64,000 bases of DNA, from contig NZ_JAGGOO010000072.1 in the NCBI RefSeq assembly GCF_018614415.1, forward strand, positions 1 to 64,000. The letters run 5' to 3'. The DNA is from Streptomyces sp. ISL-12. Its GTDB lineage: Bacteria > Actinomycetota > Actinomycetes > Streptomycetales > Streptomycetaceae. Below are positions 9,928 through 21,479 of this stretch, in pieces; position 1 is the stretch's first letter; each line of letters starts with the position of its first letter. The notes beneath the pieces were generated by a model that saw only the letters and a program-made list of their open reading frames with translations, was not told the DNA's origin and searched no databases. The translations under genes and the position numbers were made by a program.

Positions 9928-11283
9928 TCAGGGCCTCTTTCGACCGAGGTGCTTCCTGGTCCACTCCACGGCGTCCGCGTACCGCGCCTCGCCGCCGTGC
10001 CGGGTCGGGGTGTAGTACTCGCGGTCCTTCAGGGCGTCGGGGGCGTACTGCTGGGCGGCGATGCCCTCCGGCAGGTCGTGCGGGTAGACGTACCCCTGCC
10101 CGTGGCCGAGCTTGCCCGCGCCCTGGTAGTGGCTGTCGCGCAGATGGGCCGGGACGGTCCCGGCGTGCCCCTTGCGTACGTCGTCCAGGGCGGCGCCGAT
10201 GGCGGTGGTCGCGGCGTTGGACTTGGGTGCCAGGGCGAGGGCGATGGTGGCGTGGCTGAGGGTGAGGGCGGCCTCGGGGAAGCCGATCATGGCGACGGCC
10301 TGGGCCGCGGCGACCGCGATCGGCAGCGCGTTCGGGTCGGCGAGGCCGATGTCCTCGCTGGCGGAGATCATCAGGCGGCGGGCGATGAAGCGGGGGTCCT
10401 CGCCGGCCTCGATCATGCGGGCCAGGTAGTGCAGGGCGGCGTCGACGTCGGAGCCGCGGATGGACTTGATCAGGGCGCTGGCGACATCGTAGTGCTGGTC
10501 GCCGTCGCGGTCGTACTTGACCGCCGCCCGGTCGACGGTCTCCTCCAGCGTGGCCAGGGTGATCTCCGGCTCGCCCTTGTCGAGCGCGGCCCCGGCGGCG
10601 GCCTCCAGGGCGGTCAGGGCGCGGCGGGCGTCGCCGCCGGCGATGCGCAGCAGGTGGTCCTCGGTGTCCTCGGGGAGGGTGACGGCGCCCTTGAGGCCCC
10701 GGTCGTCGGTGAGGGCGCGGCGGAGCAGACCGCGGACGTCGTCGTCGGTGAGGGGTTCGAGGGTCAGCAGGAGGGAGCGGGAGAGCAGGGGGGAGATCAC
10801 CGAGAAGTACGGGTTCTCGGTGGTCGCGGCGATCAGCGTCACCCAGCGGTTCTCGACGGCGGGCAGCAGGGAGTCCTGCTGGGCCTTGCTGAAGCGGTGG
10901 ATCTCGTCCAGGAAGAGGACGGTCTCCTTGCCGTACCCGCCGACCGCGCGCCGGGCGCCGTCGATGACCGCGCGGACCTCCTTGACGCCCGCGGTGATCG
11001 CCGACAGTTCCACGAACCGCTTGTTGGTGGCCTTGGAGACGACGTACGCCAGGGTCGTCTTGCCGGTGCCGGGCGGGCCCCAGAGGATCACCGAGGAGGG
11101 GCCGGCGGGGCCGGCGGCGCCCTCGCCCACCAGGCGGCGCAGCGGGGAGCCGGGCTTCAGCAGGTGCTGCTGGCCCACGACCTCGTCGAGGGTGCGCGGG
11201 CGCATCCGGACGGCCAGGGGGCTGCCGGAGGGGTCTTTCTCCTGGCGTTCTTCTGCGGCGGCGGTGAACAGATCGGGCTCCAC
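9928..11283 (-). CDS. rarA: replication-associated recombination protein A (RarA/MgsA AAA+ ATPase)
   Basis: 451 aa. It is related to clamp loaders and WRNIP1 and acts at stalled replication forks. Walker A is [10 protein letters not shown] (about 68-77), Walker B is [15 protein letters not shown], and the AAA+ sensor region reads [13 protein letters not shown]. The C-terminal MgsA tetramerisation domain includes [15 protein letters not shown] and [11 protein letters not shown]. The start is taken as GTG 11283 ([12 protein letters not shown]), the conserved N-terminus; an ATG 30 bp upstream is also in frame. Confidence 0.93.
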   Translation of the reverse strand: MEPDLFTAAAEERQEKDPSGSPLAVRMRPRTLDEVVGQQHLLKPGSPLRRLVGEGAAGPAGPSSVILWGPPGTGKTTLAYVVSKATNKRFVELSAITAGVKEVRAVIDGARRAVGGYGKETVLFLDEIHRFSKAQQDSLLPAVENRWVTLIAATTENPYFSVISPLLSRSLLLTLEPLTDDDVRGLLRRALTDDRGLKGAVTLPEDTEDHLLRIAGGDARRALTALEAAAGAALDKGEPEITLATLEETVDRAAVKYDRDGDQHYDVASALIKSIRGSDVDAALHYLARMIEAGEDPRFIARRLMISASEDIGLADPNALPIAVAAAQAVAMIGFPEAALTLSHATIALALAPKSNAATTAIGAALDDVRKGHAGTVPAHLRDSHYQGAGKLGHGQGYVYPHDLPEGIAAQQYAPDALKDREYYTPTRHGGEARYADAVEWTRKHLGRKRP

Positions 11284-11377
11284 GCTCGAAACCCTAAATG
11301 ACCGCACTGACAACGCGACGGGCGCCGTCGGCCGGGCCCGTGGGTCCGGTCGGCGACGCCCGGGGGGGCGGTGCGGG

Positions 11378-12040
11378 TCAGCTGGTCCAGAAGTCCCACC
11401 AGCGGGTCAGGATCAGCATGCCGATGATGCCGATGTGCAGGACCGGCAGCACCCAGGTGAACTCGCCGAAGAAGCCGCGCAGCCAGTTCGGCGCGGGCAG
11501 GAAGCCCTTGCGCACGTTGAACGAGGTCACGTACCAGAACATGACGATCGTGGCGACCCAGGCCAGCGAGCACCACAGGCACAGCGCGTTGATCCGGTAC
11601 AGGGACTGGAACTGCAGCCAGGTGCAGAAGCCCACGCCGAACAGGGTGCCCGCGTTGAAGGTGAGCCAGTACCAGCGCGGGAAGCGGGCCCGCGCGAGCA
11701 GGCTCATGCCGACGCAGATCACGATGCCGTAGCAGACCAGGCCGAGCATCGGGTTGGGGAAGCCGAAGGCGGACGCCTGGTCGCTCTCCATGACGCTGCC
11801 GCAGGAGACGACGGGGTTCAGGCTGCACCCGGGGACGAAGGTGGTGCCGGCGACCTTGGCTTCGAGCAGCTTGAACTTGTCGATCGTGATGACCCACGCG
11901 GCGAGCAGTCCGGCGGCGCCGGTGATCACCAGCATCACGGCGAACGCGCGGCTGCCGCCCACCGCACCCGGCGCGACGGCACCGGCTCCGGACGCGGGCT
12001 CGGGGTCCGTGGAGACGTCTCTGACTGTCGTCTTGCTCAT
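11378..12040 (-). CDS. vitamin K epoxide reductase (VKOR) family membrane protein
   Basis: 220 aa, with about four or five membrane segments. It carries the VKOR cysteine set: C72 and C80 in [10 protein letters not shown], and the active-site pair C154-LW-C157. Bacterial VKOR proteins reoxidise DsbA-like thiol oxidoreductases using quinone, supporting disulfide bonds in exported proteins. A DsbA-like protein is encoded at 52951, but no partnership is shown. The start is taken at ATG 12040 ([10 protein letters not shown]). ATG 12088 (MTVPEEDE) is an in-frame alternative; neither has a strong Shine-Dalgarno. Confidence 0.85.
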   Translation of the reverse strand: MSKTTVRDVSTDPEPASGAGAVAPGAVGGSRAFAVMLVITGAAGLLAAWVITIDKFKLLEAKVAGTTFVPGCSLNPVVSCGSVMESDQASAFGFPNPMLGLVCYGIVICVGMSLLARARFPRWYWLTFNAGTLFGVGFCTWLQFQSLYRINALCLWCSLAWVATIVMFWYVTSFNVRKGFLPAPNWLRGFFGEFTWVLPVLHIGIIGMLILTRWWDFWTS

Positions 12041-12673
12041 CACGCCGATTCCGTCACTTGAGGTCTCATCTTCTTCGGGCACGGTCATTGTGCCGCACGC
12101 ACGCGCGTGTCCACCGTTCGGTGGACATAAGGAACGACGCTCGGTCCTCCCCGAGGGCGCGGTTCCGGACAACGCTTGAACCATGAGCGCACAGGCGAAC
12201 GAACCGGTCGCGCGGGCCGGAGCAGGACGGCGGAGATCCTCCAGGGCAACCGGTCCGGGGAGGGCGGCGAGGTCCGGGTGCCGGGCGCGGACCCGGCGCA
12301 CGCCGCGCGCGCGTGGCGATCCCGGGCCGGGGTCGTCCGGCAGGACGAATCGGCACCCACGGAGTTGACGGTACGCGCAACGGTCCGGCACTGCGCCCGG
12401 TACCGCCCCGGCCGCGTGGCCGCGCGGAGGTCATCGGTCCGGTCGGTCCAAAGACCCTGGGCCTCTCGTTCGGACCACGCCGCGGACGCGGGGTCCGGCA
12501 CGCGCATCCGCGCTGATGAGGCGCCGCGGATTTCCCCCGCGTGATCCGCACGACAGGCCCTGTGCGGGCAGCCGGCTCAAGGGGCTCTCCGGGCGGCCCC
12601 CGGCCCGCGCTGCGGCAGCCGCACGCGGCACGGGCTGCCGGATCAGTGACCGTGCCGCACGCGCGCGGCGGGC
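12041..12673. other. intergenic stretch without a convincing gene
   Basis: 633 bp between the VKOR gene and hisS. Open frames exist on both strands (for example 12183-12368 plus and 12085-12507 minus). Their translations are Arg/Pro/Ala-rich and show no recognisable motif, and none has a clear Shine-Dalgarno. A hisS terminator hairpin lies at the right end. It may be regulatory DNA or a decayed gene. Confidence 0.5.
12625..12658 (-). terminator. probable hisS terminator hairpin
   Basis: GCGGCACGG (12625-12633) is complementary to CCGTGCCGC (12650-12658), giving a 9-bp perfect stem with a 16-nt loop just past the hisS stop on the minus strand. No T tract. Confidence 0.45.
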
Positions 12674-13936
12674 TCAGCCGAGCCGGGACTCCAGCTCCGC
12701 CACGATCTCGTTGACGCCGATCGCGGTCTGCTCGCCGGACTCCATGTCCTTGAGCTGGACGACGCCCTCGGCGAGGTCGCGTTCGCCGGCCACGATCGTG
12801 TAGCGGGCGCCGCTGCGGTTGGCGTTCTTCATGGCGCCCTTGAGGCCCTTGCCGCCGTAGGCGAAGTCGGCGGCGACGCCGTTCTTGCGCAACTCGGTGA
12901 CCTTGGCGAACAGGACGCGGCGGGCCTCCTCGCCGAGCGGCACGGCGAAGACGGAGGTGGTGGCGGGGAGGTCCAGCTCGACGCCCTCGGCCTCAAGGGC
13001 CAGGACCGTGCGGTCGACGCCGAGGGCCCAGCCGACGGACGGCAGCGCGGGGCCGCCGATCATCTCGGAGAGGCCGTCGTAGCGGCCGCCGCCGCCCACC
13101 GCGGACTGGGAACCGAGCCCGTCGTGGACGAACTCGAAGGTGGTGCGCGTGTAGTAGTCCAGGCCGCGCACCAGCTTCGGGTCGTCCTCGAAGACGACGC
13201 CCGCCGCCGTGATCAGCTCGCGGACCTCCTCGTGGTACGCCTTGCAGGCGTCGCAGAGGTAGTCGCGCAGCAGCGGAGCGTCCCCGAGCTGCTTCTGCAC
13301 CGACTCGCGCTTGTCGTCCAGGACGCGCAGCGGGTTGATGTCGGCGCGGCGCAGGGTGTCCTCGTCCAGGTCCAGGCCGCGCAGGAACTCCTGGAGGGCG
13401 GCCCGGTAGACGGGACGGCACTCCTTGTCGCCCAGCGAGTTGAGCAGGATACGGAACTGGCTCAGGCCCAGCGAGCGGTACGCCTGGTCGGCCAGGATGA
13501 TCAGCTCGGCGTCGAGCGCCGGGTCCTCCGCGCCGATCGCCTCGGCGCCGACCTGCGAGAAGTGACGGTAACGGCCCTTCTGGGGGCGCTCGTAGCGGTA
13601 GTACGAGCCGGAGTACCAGAGCTTGACGGGGAGGTTGCCCGTCTTGTGCAGGCTGGCCTCCAGCGTCGCGCGCAGCACGGAAGCCGTGCCCTCGGGGCGC
13701 AGGGCGAGCCGGTCGCCGCCCTTGGTCTCGAAGGCGTACATCTCCTTGGTGACGATGTCGGTGGACTCGCCGACACCGCGCGCGAACAGCTCGACGCTCT
13801 CGAAGCCGGGCGTCTCGATGTAGCCGTAGCCGGAGTCACGCAGCGGGGCCGCGATCGCCTCGCGGACGGCCAGGTACTTCGCGGAGTCGGGCGGCAGCAG
13901 GTCGTACGTGCCCTTGGGGGCCTTGAAGGTGCTCAC
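12674..13936 (-). CDS. hisS: histidine-tRNA ligase
   Basis: 420 aa, class II synthetase charging tRNA-His. Motif 2 is in [12 protein letters not shown] and [16 protein letters not shown]. The histidine-specific motifs are [15 protein letters not shown] and [20 protein letters not shown]-terminal anticodon-binding domain includes [25 protein letters not shown]. The metallo-hydrolase gene lies 13 bp upstream on the same strand, so the two are probably cotranscribed. Confidence 0.97.
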   Translation of the reverse strand: MSTFKAPKGTYDLLPPDSAKYLAVREAIAAPLRDSGYGYIETPGFESVELFARGVGESTDIVTKEMYAFETKGGDRLALRPEGTASVLRATLEASLHKTGNLPVKLWYSGSYYRYERPQKGRYRHFSQVGAEAIGAEDPALDAELIILADQAYRSLGLSQFRILLNSLGDKECRPVYRAALQEFLRGLDLDEDTLRRADINPLRVLDDKRESVQKQLGDAPLLRDYLCDACKAYHEEVRELITAAGVVFEDDPKLVRGLDYYTRTTFEFVHDGLGSQSAVGGGGRYDGLSEMIGGPALPSVGWALGVDRTVLALEAEGVELDLPATTSVFAVPLGEEARRVLFAKVTELRKNGVAADFAYGGKGLKGAMKNANRSGARYTIVAGERDLAEGVVQLKDMESGEQTAIGVNEIVAELESRLG

Positions 13937-13949
13937 GGAAGGTCTCTCG

Positions 13950-14657
13950 TCACATTCCTCGTCGGGAAGCCTCGGGGGCTTCCTGGCCGGAAGCCGCCTG
14001 CCGCAGATACGGGTTGGCGGCGCGCTCCTGGCCGATGGTCGTCTGGGGGCCGTGTCCGGACAGCACCACGGTCGTGTCGTCGAGCGGCAGGACCACGCGG
14101 GTCAGGGACTCGAGCATGTCGTCCATGGAGCCGCCGGGCAGGTCGGTGCGTCCGATGGAGCCGGCGAACAGCAGGTCGCCCGAGAACAGCACCGGCGGGA
14201 TGTCCGCCGCCTCGGGCAGGCCGAAGGTCACCGACCCCTTGGTATGGCCCGGCGCGTGCGCCACGGTCAGCTCCAGGCCCGCCAGCTCCAGCTTCGCGCC
14301 GTCGGCCAGCTCCCGTACGTCGTCCGGCTCCCCCACGCTCAGCTCGCCCATCAGCGGCATCCCGATGGACCGGCCGAGGCCCTTCTCGGGGTCGCTCATC
14401 ATGTAGCGGTCCGCCGGGTGGATCCACGCGGGTACGTCGTTCGCTCCGCACACCGGGACGACCGAGGCCACGTGGTCGATGTGGCCGTGCGTGAGGACGA
14501 CGGCGACCGGCTTGAGCCGGTGCTTCTTCAGCGCCTCCTCGACTCCCTGGGCGGCCTGGTGGCCGGGGTCGATGATCACGCACTCCTCACCGGCGGCCGG
14601 GGCGACGAGGTAGCAGTTCGTCCCCCAGGCCCCGGCGGGGAACCCGGCAATGAGCAC
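13950..14657 (-). CDS. metallo-beta-lactamase-fold hydrolase (glyoxalase II-like)
   Basis: 235 aa. The zinc-binding signature THGHIDH is present, followed by downstream ligands in [10 protein letters not shown] and [15 protein letters not shown], and LSGHGPQT near the end. These are the marks of YcbL/glyoxalase II-type hydrolases, which act on thioesters such as S-lactoylglutathione or, in actinobacteria, possibly mycothiol adducts; the substrate cannot be read from sequence. It begins [18 protein letters not shown] and stands directly upstream of hisS. Confidence 0.85.
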   Translation of the reverse strand: MLIAGFPAGAWGTNCYLVAPAAGEECVIIDPGHQAAQGVEEALKKHRLKPVAVVLTHGHIDHVASVVPVCGANDVPAWIHPADRYMMSDPEKGLGRSIGMPLMGELSVGEPDDVRELADGAKLELAGLELTVAHAPGHTKGSVTFGLPEAADIPPVLFSGDLLFAGSIGRTDLPGGSMDDMLESLTRVVLPLDDTTVVLSGHGPQTTIGQERAANPYLRQAASGQEAPEASRRGM

Positions 14658-14837
14658 GATCGTCCTTCGTTGTGTCGATACGGGTGGCTTGTGAACGGGC
14701 TGCGCCCGTGGTCAGAGCCTACCGGCGGTGCCGATTCCTCAGCGAACCCATATACGGTACGGGGCTAACGCAGGCGGTCGGCCCACGGGCACGCACGCGT
14801 ACCGGTCGGCACACGAAGACGCATAGGAGACAACCCG

Positions 14838-15656
14838 GTGGTCAGCCAGGAACAGCGGCGGCGTCAGCTCGCCCGGGAGAAGTTCTTGCGGCAGCAGCAG
14901 CGGCGCACCGCCGCGCGACGCAAGGCGCGGGTGCGGAACTCGGTGATCGCGTCGGTGCTCGGCGTGGTGCTGGTGGGCAGCCTCGCGCTGTACACGACCG
15001 GCACGCTCAAGGGCGACGACGACAAGGAGAACGCGAGCGCCGAGGCGTCGCCCAGCGCGTCGGCGTCCAAGGCCGCCGACCCGTGCGACAAGGCGGCGGC
15101 GGGCAAGGCCTCGACGAAGACCTGGAAGAAGGAGCCGGCGATGTCCATCGACAAGTCGGCGGACTACACCATGACGCTGGACACGACGTGCGGCGAGATA
15201 GACATCGCCCTGAAGACGTCGGCGGCGCCGCACACGGTGAACTCGTTCGACTTCCTCGCCGGGAAGGGCTTCTTCGACCACTCCACGTGCCACCGGCTCA
15301 CCACCAGCGGCATCTACGTGCTCCAGTGCGGCGACCCGACCGGGCAGGGCACCGGCGGTCCCGGCTACACGATCCCGGACGAGAACCTGAAGGACAAAAG
15401 CCTGAAGGACAACATCTACCCGGCGGGCACGGTGGCGATGGCCAACACCGGGCAGGCGGACTCCGGCGGCAGCCAGTTCTTCCTGGTGTACCAGGACAGT
15501 GAGCTGCCGCCCAGCTACACGCCGTTCGGCACGATCTCGGACGCCGGCATGAAGGTGCTCAAGAAGATCGCCGCCGCGGGCGAGAGCACCGGCGCCGGTG
15601 ACGGAGTACCGAACGCGACGGTCGTGATCGACAAGGCGACCGTCGCGAAATCCTGA
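14838..15656 (+). CDS. membrane-anchored peptidyl-prolyl cis-trans isomerase (cyclophilin type)
   Basis: 272 aa. A charged cytoplasmic N-terminus (QRRRQLAREKFLRQQQRR) is followed by one membrane segment (about 34-53). An Ala/Ser/Lys-rich linker then leads to an extracytoplasmic cyclophilin domain. Cyclophilin signatures are FDFLAGKGFFDHSTCHRL, GTVAMANTGQADSGGSQFFLVY and YTPFGTI. It probably folds secreted proteins outside the membrane. The GTG start has a good Shine-Dalgarno (TAGGAGAC, 14824-14831). It is transcribed divergently from the hydrolase-hisS pair. Confidence 0.9.
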   Translation: MVSQEQRRRQLAREKFLRQQQRRTAARRKARVRNSVIASVLGVVLVGSLALYTTGTLKGDDDKENASAEASPSASASKAADPCDKAAAGKASTKTWKKEPAMSIDKSADYTMTLDTTCGEIDIALKTSAAPHTVNSFDFLAGKGFFDHSTCHRLTTSGIYVLQCGDPTGQGTGGPGYTIPDENLKDKSLKDNIYPAGTVAMANTGQADSGGSQFFLVYQDSELPPSYTPFGTISDAGMKVLKKIAAAGESTGAGDGVPNATVVIDKATVAKS

Positions 15657-15689
15657 CTGTCAACTGCGGAATTTCGGTCGTGCGGGATG

Positions 15690-15719
15690 CGGACAGGCCC
15701 CCCGCCGGTCGCCTATGTT
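15690..15719 (+). promoter_or_regulatory. putative promoter of the DUF349 gene
   Basis: CGGACA (15690-15695), 18 bp, TATGTT (15714-15719). This would start transcription near 15726 and place the hairpin at 15741 in the leader. Confidence 0.35.
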
Positions 15720-15740
15720 GGCGGTGACGAAACTGTGGAC

Positions 15741-15775
15741 GATGCCCGGGGGCGGGAAAGCCCTCCGCGGGCATC
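15741..15775 (+). promoter_or_regulatory. leader hairpin directly upstream of the DUF349 Shine-Dalgarno
   Basis: GATGCCCG (15741-15748) pairs perfectly with CGGGCATC (15768-15775). An inner stem (15749-15753 with 15760-15764) closes a GGGAAA loop. The hairpin ends 3 nt before the strong ribosome-binding site GGAGGAGG and lacks a T tract, so it may affect translation or mRNA stability. Confidence 0.45.
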
Positions 15776-15791
15776 ATGTGGAGGAGGCGCT

Positions 15792-17021
15792 GTGAGCAGC
15801 GACCCGTGGGGCCGCGTCGACGAGACGGGGACCGTGTACGTGCGTACGGCCGACGGCGAGCAGGTGGTCGGTTCCTGGCAGGCCGGCTCGCCCGATGAGG
15901 CGCTGGCCTACTTCGAGCGCAAGTACGAGGGCCTGGTGGTCGAGATCGGCCTCCTCGAGAAGCGGGTGCGGACCACCGACCTGTCGTCGAAGGACGCCCA
16001 GGCCGCGATCCAGCACCTGCGCGAGCAGGTCGACGCGCACCACGCGGTGGGCGACCTGGACGCGCTCAGGAAGCGGCTGGACCAGCTCGTGGAGCTGGTG
16101 GACAAGCGGCGCGAGGAGCGCAAGGCGCAGCGGGCCAAGCAGTCCGACGAGGCCCGCCGGGCCAAGGAGGAGCTGGTCACCGAGGCCGAGCAGCTCGCCC
16201 AGTCCGACCAGTGGCGGGCCGCAGGTGAGCGGTTGCGGGCGCTGGTGGACACCTGGAAGGGCCTGCCCCGGCTGGACCGCAAGTCCGACGACGAGCTGTG
16301 GCACCGCTTCTCGCACGCCCGGTCGGCGTTCTCCAAGCGGCGCAAGCAGCACTTCGCGCAGCTCGACGCGCAGCGCGAGGAGGCCCGCCGGGTCAAGGAG
16401 CGGCTGGTCGGCGAGGCCGAGGCGCTGTCGGGTTCGACGGACTGGGGTCCGACGGCCGCCCGCTACCGCGAGCTGATGACCGAGTGGAAGGCGGCGGGCC
16501 GCGCCCAGCGCGAGCACGAGGACGAGTTGTGGAACCGCTTCCGCGGCGCCCAGGACGTCTTCTTCGCCGCGCGCAGCTCGGTCTTCGCCGAGCGGGACGC
16601 GGAGCAGTCCGAGAACCTCAAGCTCAAGGAGGAGCTGGCCGAGGAGGCCGAGAAGCTCCTGCCGATCACGGATCTGAAGGCGGCCCGCGCCGCGTTCCGT
16701 GCGGTCAACGAGCGCTGGGAGGCCATCGGGCACGTGCCGCGCGACGCCCGGCCGAAGGTCGAGGGCCGGATGCACGCGGTCGAGCGGGCGCTCCAGGAGG
16801 CCGAGGAGACCGAGTGGCGCCGTACCAACCCGGAGGCACGCGCGCGTGCCGAGGGGCTGACCGGCCAGCTCCAGGCCGCCGTGGACAAGCTCCACCAGCA
16901 GATCGAGCAGGCCCGCGCGCAGGGCAACAACGCCCGCGCGGACAAGCTCCAGCGTGAGCTGGAGGGCCGCCAGGCGCTGCTGGACCAGGCCCTGAAGGGG
17001 CTTCAGGAGTTCGGCGGCTGA
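15792..17021 (+). CDS. DUF349 repeat protein (coiled-coil)
   Basis: 409 aa. It contains about three copies of the DUF349 repeat, each with a W-x-(A/G)-L/G core, for example QWRAAGERLRALVDTWKGLPR, WGPTAARYRELMTEWKAAGR and KAARAAFRAVNERWEAIGHVPR. They are joined by long charged helices (EEARRVKERLVGEAEAL), and the C-terminus is a coiled coil. The molecular function is unknown. The start is GTG 15792 (VSSDPWGRVDETG), supported by GGAGGAGG at about 15780-15787. The gene is monocistronic and ends at a strong bidirectional terminator. Confidence 0.85.
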   Translation: MSSDPWGRVDETGTVYVRTADGEQVVGSWQAGSPDEALAYFERKYEGLVVEIGLLEKRVRTTDLSSKDAQAAIQHLREQVDAHHAVGDLDALRKRLDQLVELVDKRREERKAQRAKQSDEARRAKEELVTEAEQLAQSDQWRAAGERLRALVDTWKGLPRLDRKSDDELWHRFSHARSAFSKRRKQHFAQLDAQREEARRVKERLVGEAEALSGSTDWGPTAARYRELMTEWKAAGRAQREHEDELWNRFRGAQDVFFAARSSVFAERDAEQSENLKLKEELAEEAEKLLPITDLKAARAAFRAVNERWEAIGHVPRDARPKVEGRMHAVERALQEAEETEWRRTNPEARARAEGLTGQLQAAVDKLHQQIEQARAQGNNARADKLQRELEGRQALLDQALKGLQEFGG

Positions 17022-17028
17022 CACCCGT

Positions 17029-17075
17029 ACACGAGAGGGGCTCCCGTACACGCCGTACGGGAGCCCCTCTCGTGT
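17029..17075. terminator. strong bidirectional terminator between the DUF349 gene and relA
   Basis: A perfect 21-bp inverted repeat, arms 17029-17049 and 17055-17075, with a 5-nt loop. It sits 8 bp after the DUF349 stop and 12 bp after the relA stop, so it serves both convergent genes. Confidence 0.85.
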
Positions 17076-17086
17076 GTCCTCCGTGT

Positions 17087-19621
<2,535 letters not shown>

Positions 19622-19742
19622 GAGGACTCCTCGTGCGCGATCCGGGTCCCCCGGTCAGGCTCCGGAAACCCCATGGTAGCCATCCCGGGTCCCGGGATGA
19701 CCCGCAGGCCGCTGTGAGGCCCGTCTACGGGAGGAACGCGTG

Positions 19743-19773
19743 GGGCGGGCGCCGGATTCCTCCGGGCCCGCCC
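19743..19773 (-). terminator. probable terminator after apt
   Basis: GGGCGGGC (19743-19750) pairs with GCCCGCCC (19766-19773), and an inner CCGG pair (19752-19755 with 19762-19765) closes a 6-nt loop. It sits 40 bp past the apt stop. No T tract, so readthrough into relA is possible. Confidence 0.5.
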
Positions 19774-19812
19774 TTTCCGTGTCCGGCCGGTGTCCTGGCG
19801 GCCGCGCCGGGG

Positions 19813-20355
19813 TTATCCGACGGTGAGCAGCGCGTGCAGCGGGGCGCCGTCCAGCTCCGGCTCCAGACGGGCACGCCCGTCCAGGAAGCCCAGCTCCATC
19901 AGGACGGCCACGCCCGCGGTGCGCGCGCCGGCCCGGCGGATCAGCTGGAGCGACGCCTGTGCGGTGCCGCCGGTGGCCAGGACGTCGTCGACGACCAGGA
20001 CGCGGTCGTCGGGGCCGAGGTCCTCGGCGTGGATCTCGATCTCGGCCGAGCCGTACTCCAGGTCGTACGCCTGGCCGAGGGTGGCTCCGGGGAGCTTGCC
20101 GGCCTTGCGTACGGGGATGAAGCCGAGGCCGGCGCGGACGGCGACCGGGGCACCGAGGATGAAGCCCCGGGCCTCCAGACCGACGATCTTGGTGGCGCCG
20201 GTGTCCTTGGCGATCCCGGCCAGGGCGTCGGTGAGGGCGCCGAACGCCTCCGGGTCGGCGAGCAGCGGGGTGATGTCCTTGAAGACCACGCCCGGCTCCG
20301 GGTAGTCCGCCACGTCCCGGATGCGGCTGAGCAGCAGCTCCTGGATGTCGGTCAT
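19813..20355 (-). CDS. apt: adenine phosphoribosyltransferase
   Basis: 180 aa, typical length. It salvages adenine to AMP using PRPP. The PRPP-binding motif VLVVDDVLATGGTA (about 119-132) and the N-terminal PGVVFKDITPLLADP are diagnostic. The true start is ATG 20355 (MTDIQELLL), although the frame stays open far upstream. The ATG overlaps the secF stop by 4 bp, so it is translationally coupled to secF. The secD-secF-apt-relA order is conserved in actinobacteria. Confidence 0.95.
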   Translation of the reverse strand: MTDIQELLLSRIRDVADYPEPGVVFKDITPLLADPEAFGALTDALAGIAKDTGATKIVGLEARGFILGAPVAVRAGLGFIPVRKAGKLPGATLGQAYDLEYGSAEIEIHAEDLGPDDRVLVVDDVLATGGTAQASLQLIRRAGARTAGVAVLMELGFLDGRARLEPELDGAPLHALLTVG

Positions 20356-21476
20356 CGGCGCTTCCCGGAGGGTCGGCCGCGGCCCCGGGTGCGGGACGCG
20401 GGCTGGTTGCGGGGGCCGACGACGGCGGGGGCGGCGTCCTCGGGGTCGTCGTCGTACGGCCCGTCCGCGTGGGCGTCGGTGTCCTCGACGGACTCGCCCT
20501 TCGAGGCGGCCTGGGCGCGCTTGGCCAGGACGCGCTTCTTGAGCGCCTTCATCTGCGGCTCGCGCTCCTTGAGGTCGGCGACGAGCGGCGTGGCGATGAA
20601 GATCGAGGAGTACGCGCCGGCCGCGAGGCCGACGAACAGCGACAGCGAGATGTCGTTGAGCATGCCGGCACCGAGCACACCGCCGCCGATGAAGAGCAGG
20701 CCCGCCACCGGCAGCAGCGCCACGACCGTGGTGTTGACGGAGCGGACCAGGGTGCTGTTGATCGACCGGTTGGCGATCTCGGCGTAGGTCCAGCGGTTCT
20801 GCTTGGTGATGTCCTTCGTCTGTTCCTTGAGGCTGTCGAAGACGACCACCGTGTCGTACAGCGAGTAGCCGAGGATGGTCAGCAGACCGATCACCGTGCC
20901 CGGCGTGACCTCGAAGCCGACGAGGGCGTAGATGCCGACGGTGATGGTGATGTCGTGGATCAGGGCGACGAAGGCGGCGAGCGCCATCCGCCACTCGAAG
21001 GCGATCGCCAGGTAGATCACCACCAGGACCAGGAAGATCCCCAGGCCCTGCCACGCCTTGTTGGCGATCTGGTCACCCCAGCTGGGACCGACCAGTTCGG
21101 CGTTGATCTGCTCGGCGTCGACCCTCAGGTCCTCGGAGAGTTCCTTCTTGATCTGGTCCGACGTGCCGGTGTCGATGCCGGCGATCTGGATGCGCAGGCT
21201 GCCGTCGCCGAGCTTCTGGACGATCGCGTCGTGGCCGGAGGCCGTCTCCGCGTGCTCCTCGGCCTGGGAGACCGAGACGCTGGTGTTCTTCGGTGTGGTG
21301 AAGACCGCGCCGCCCTGGAACTCGATGCCCATGTGCAGGCCGCGCACCGCCAGGCCGACGATGGCCGTGATGGTGATCAGGATCGAGATGCCGTACCAGA
21401 GCTTGCGGTTCTTGACGAAGTCGTAGCCGACCTCGCCGTGGTGCAGCTTGGCGCCGAGCTCGCCGAGTTTCGACAT
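20352..21476 (-). CDS. secF: protein translocase subunit SecF
   Basis: 374 aa. It has six membrane segments of the RND superfamily: one at about residues 30-47, then a periplasmic-type domain, then five from about 155. Signatures are GIEFQGGAVF and GYSLYDTVVVFDSLKE. It forms the SecDF complex that pulls exported proteins with proton-motive force. The C-terminus is a long charged tail with RGRGRPSGKRR. It lies 3 bp downstream of secD and overlaps apt by 4 bp. Confidence 0.96.
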   Translation of the reverse strand: MSKLGELGAKLHHGEVGYDFVKNRKLWYGISILITITAIVGLAVRGLHMGIEFQGGAVFTTPKNTSVSVSQAEEHAETASGHDAIVQKLGDGSLRIQIAGIDTGTSDQIKKELSEDLRVDAEQINAELVGPSWGDQIANKAWQGLGIFLVLVVIYLAIAFEWRMALAAFVALIHDITITVGIYALVGFEVTPGTVIGLLTILGYSLYDTVVVFDSLKEQTKDITKQNRWTYAEIANRSINSTLVRSVNTTVVALLPVAGLLFIGGGVLGAGMLNDISLSLFVGLAAGAYSSIFIATPLVADLKEREPQMKALKKRVLAKRAQAASKGESVEDTDAHADGPYDDDPEDAAPAVVGPRNQPASRTRGRGRPSGKRR

Positions 21477-21479
21477 CGC

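Noticed and set aside
8869-11301. 810-aa plus-strand frame antisense to rpsD and rarA
   Set aside because: Shadow of two confident genes; it has no Shine-Dalgarno or domain.
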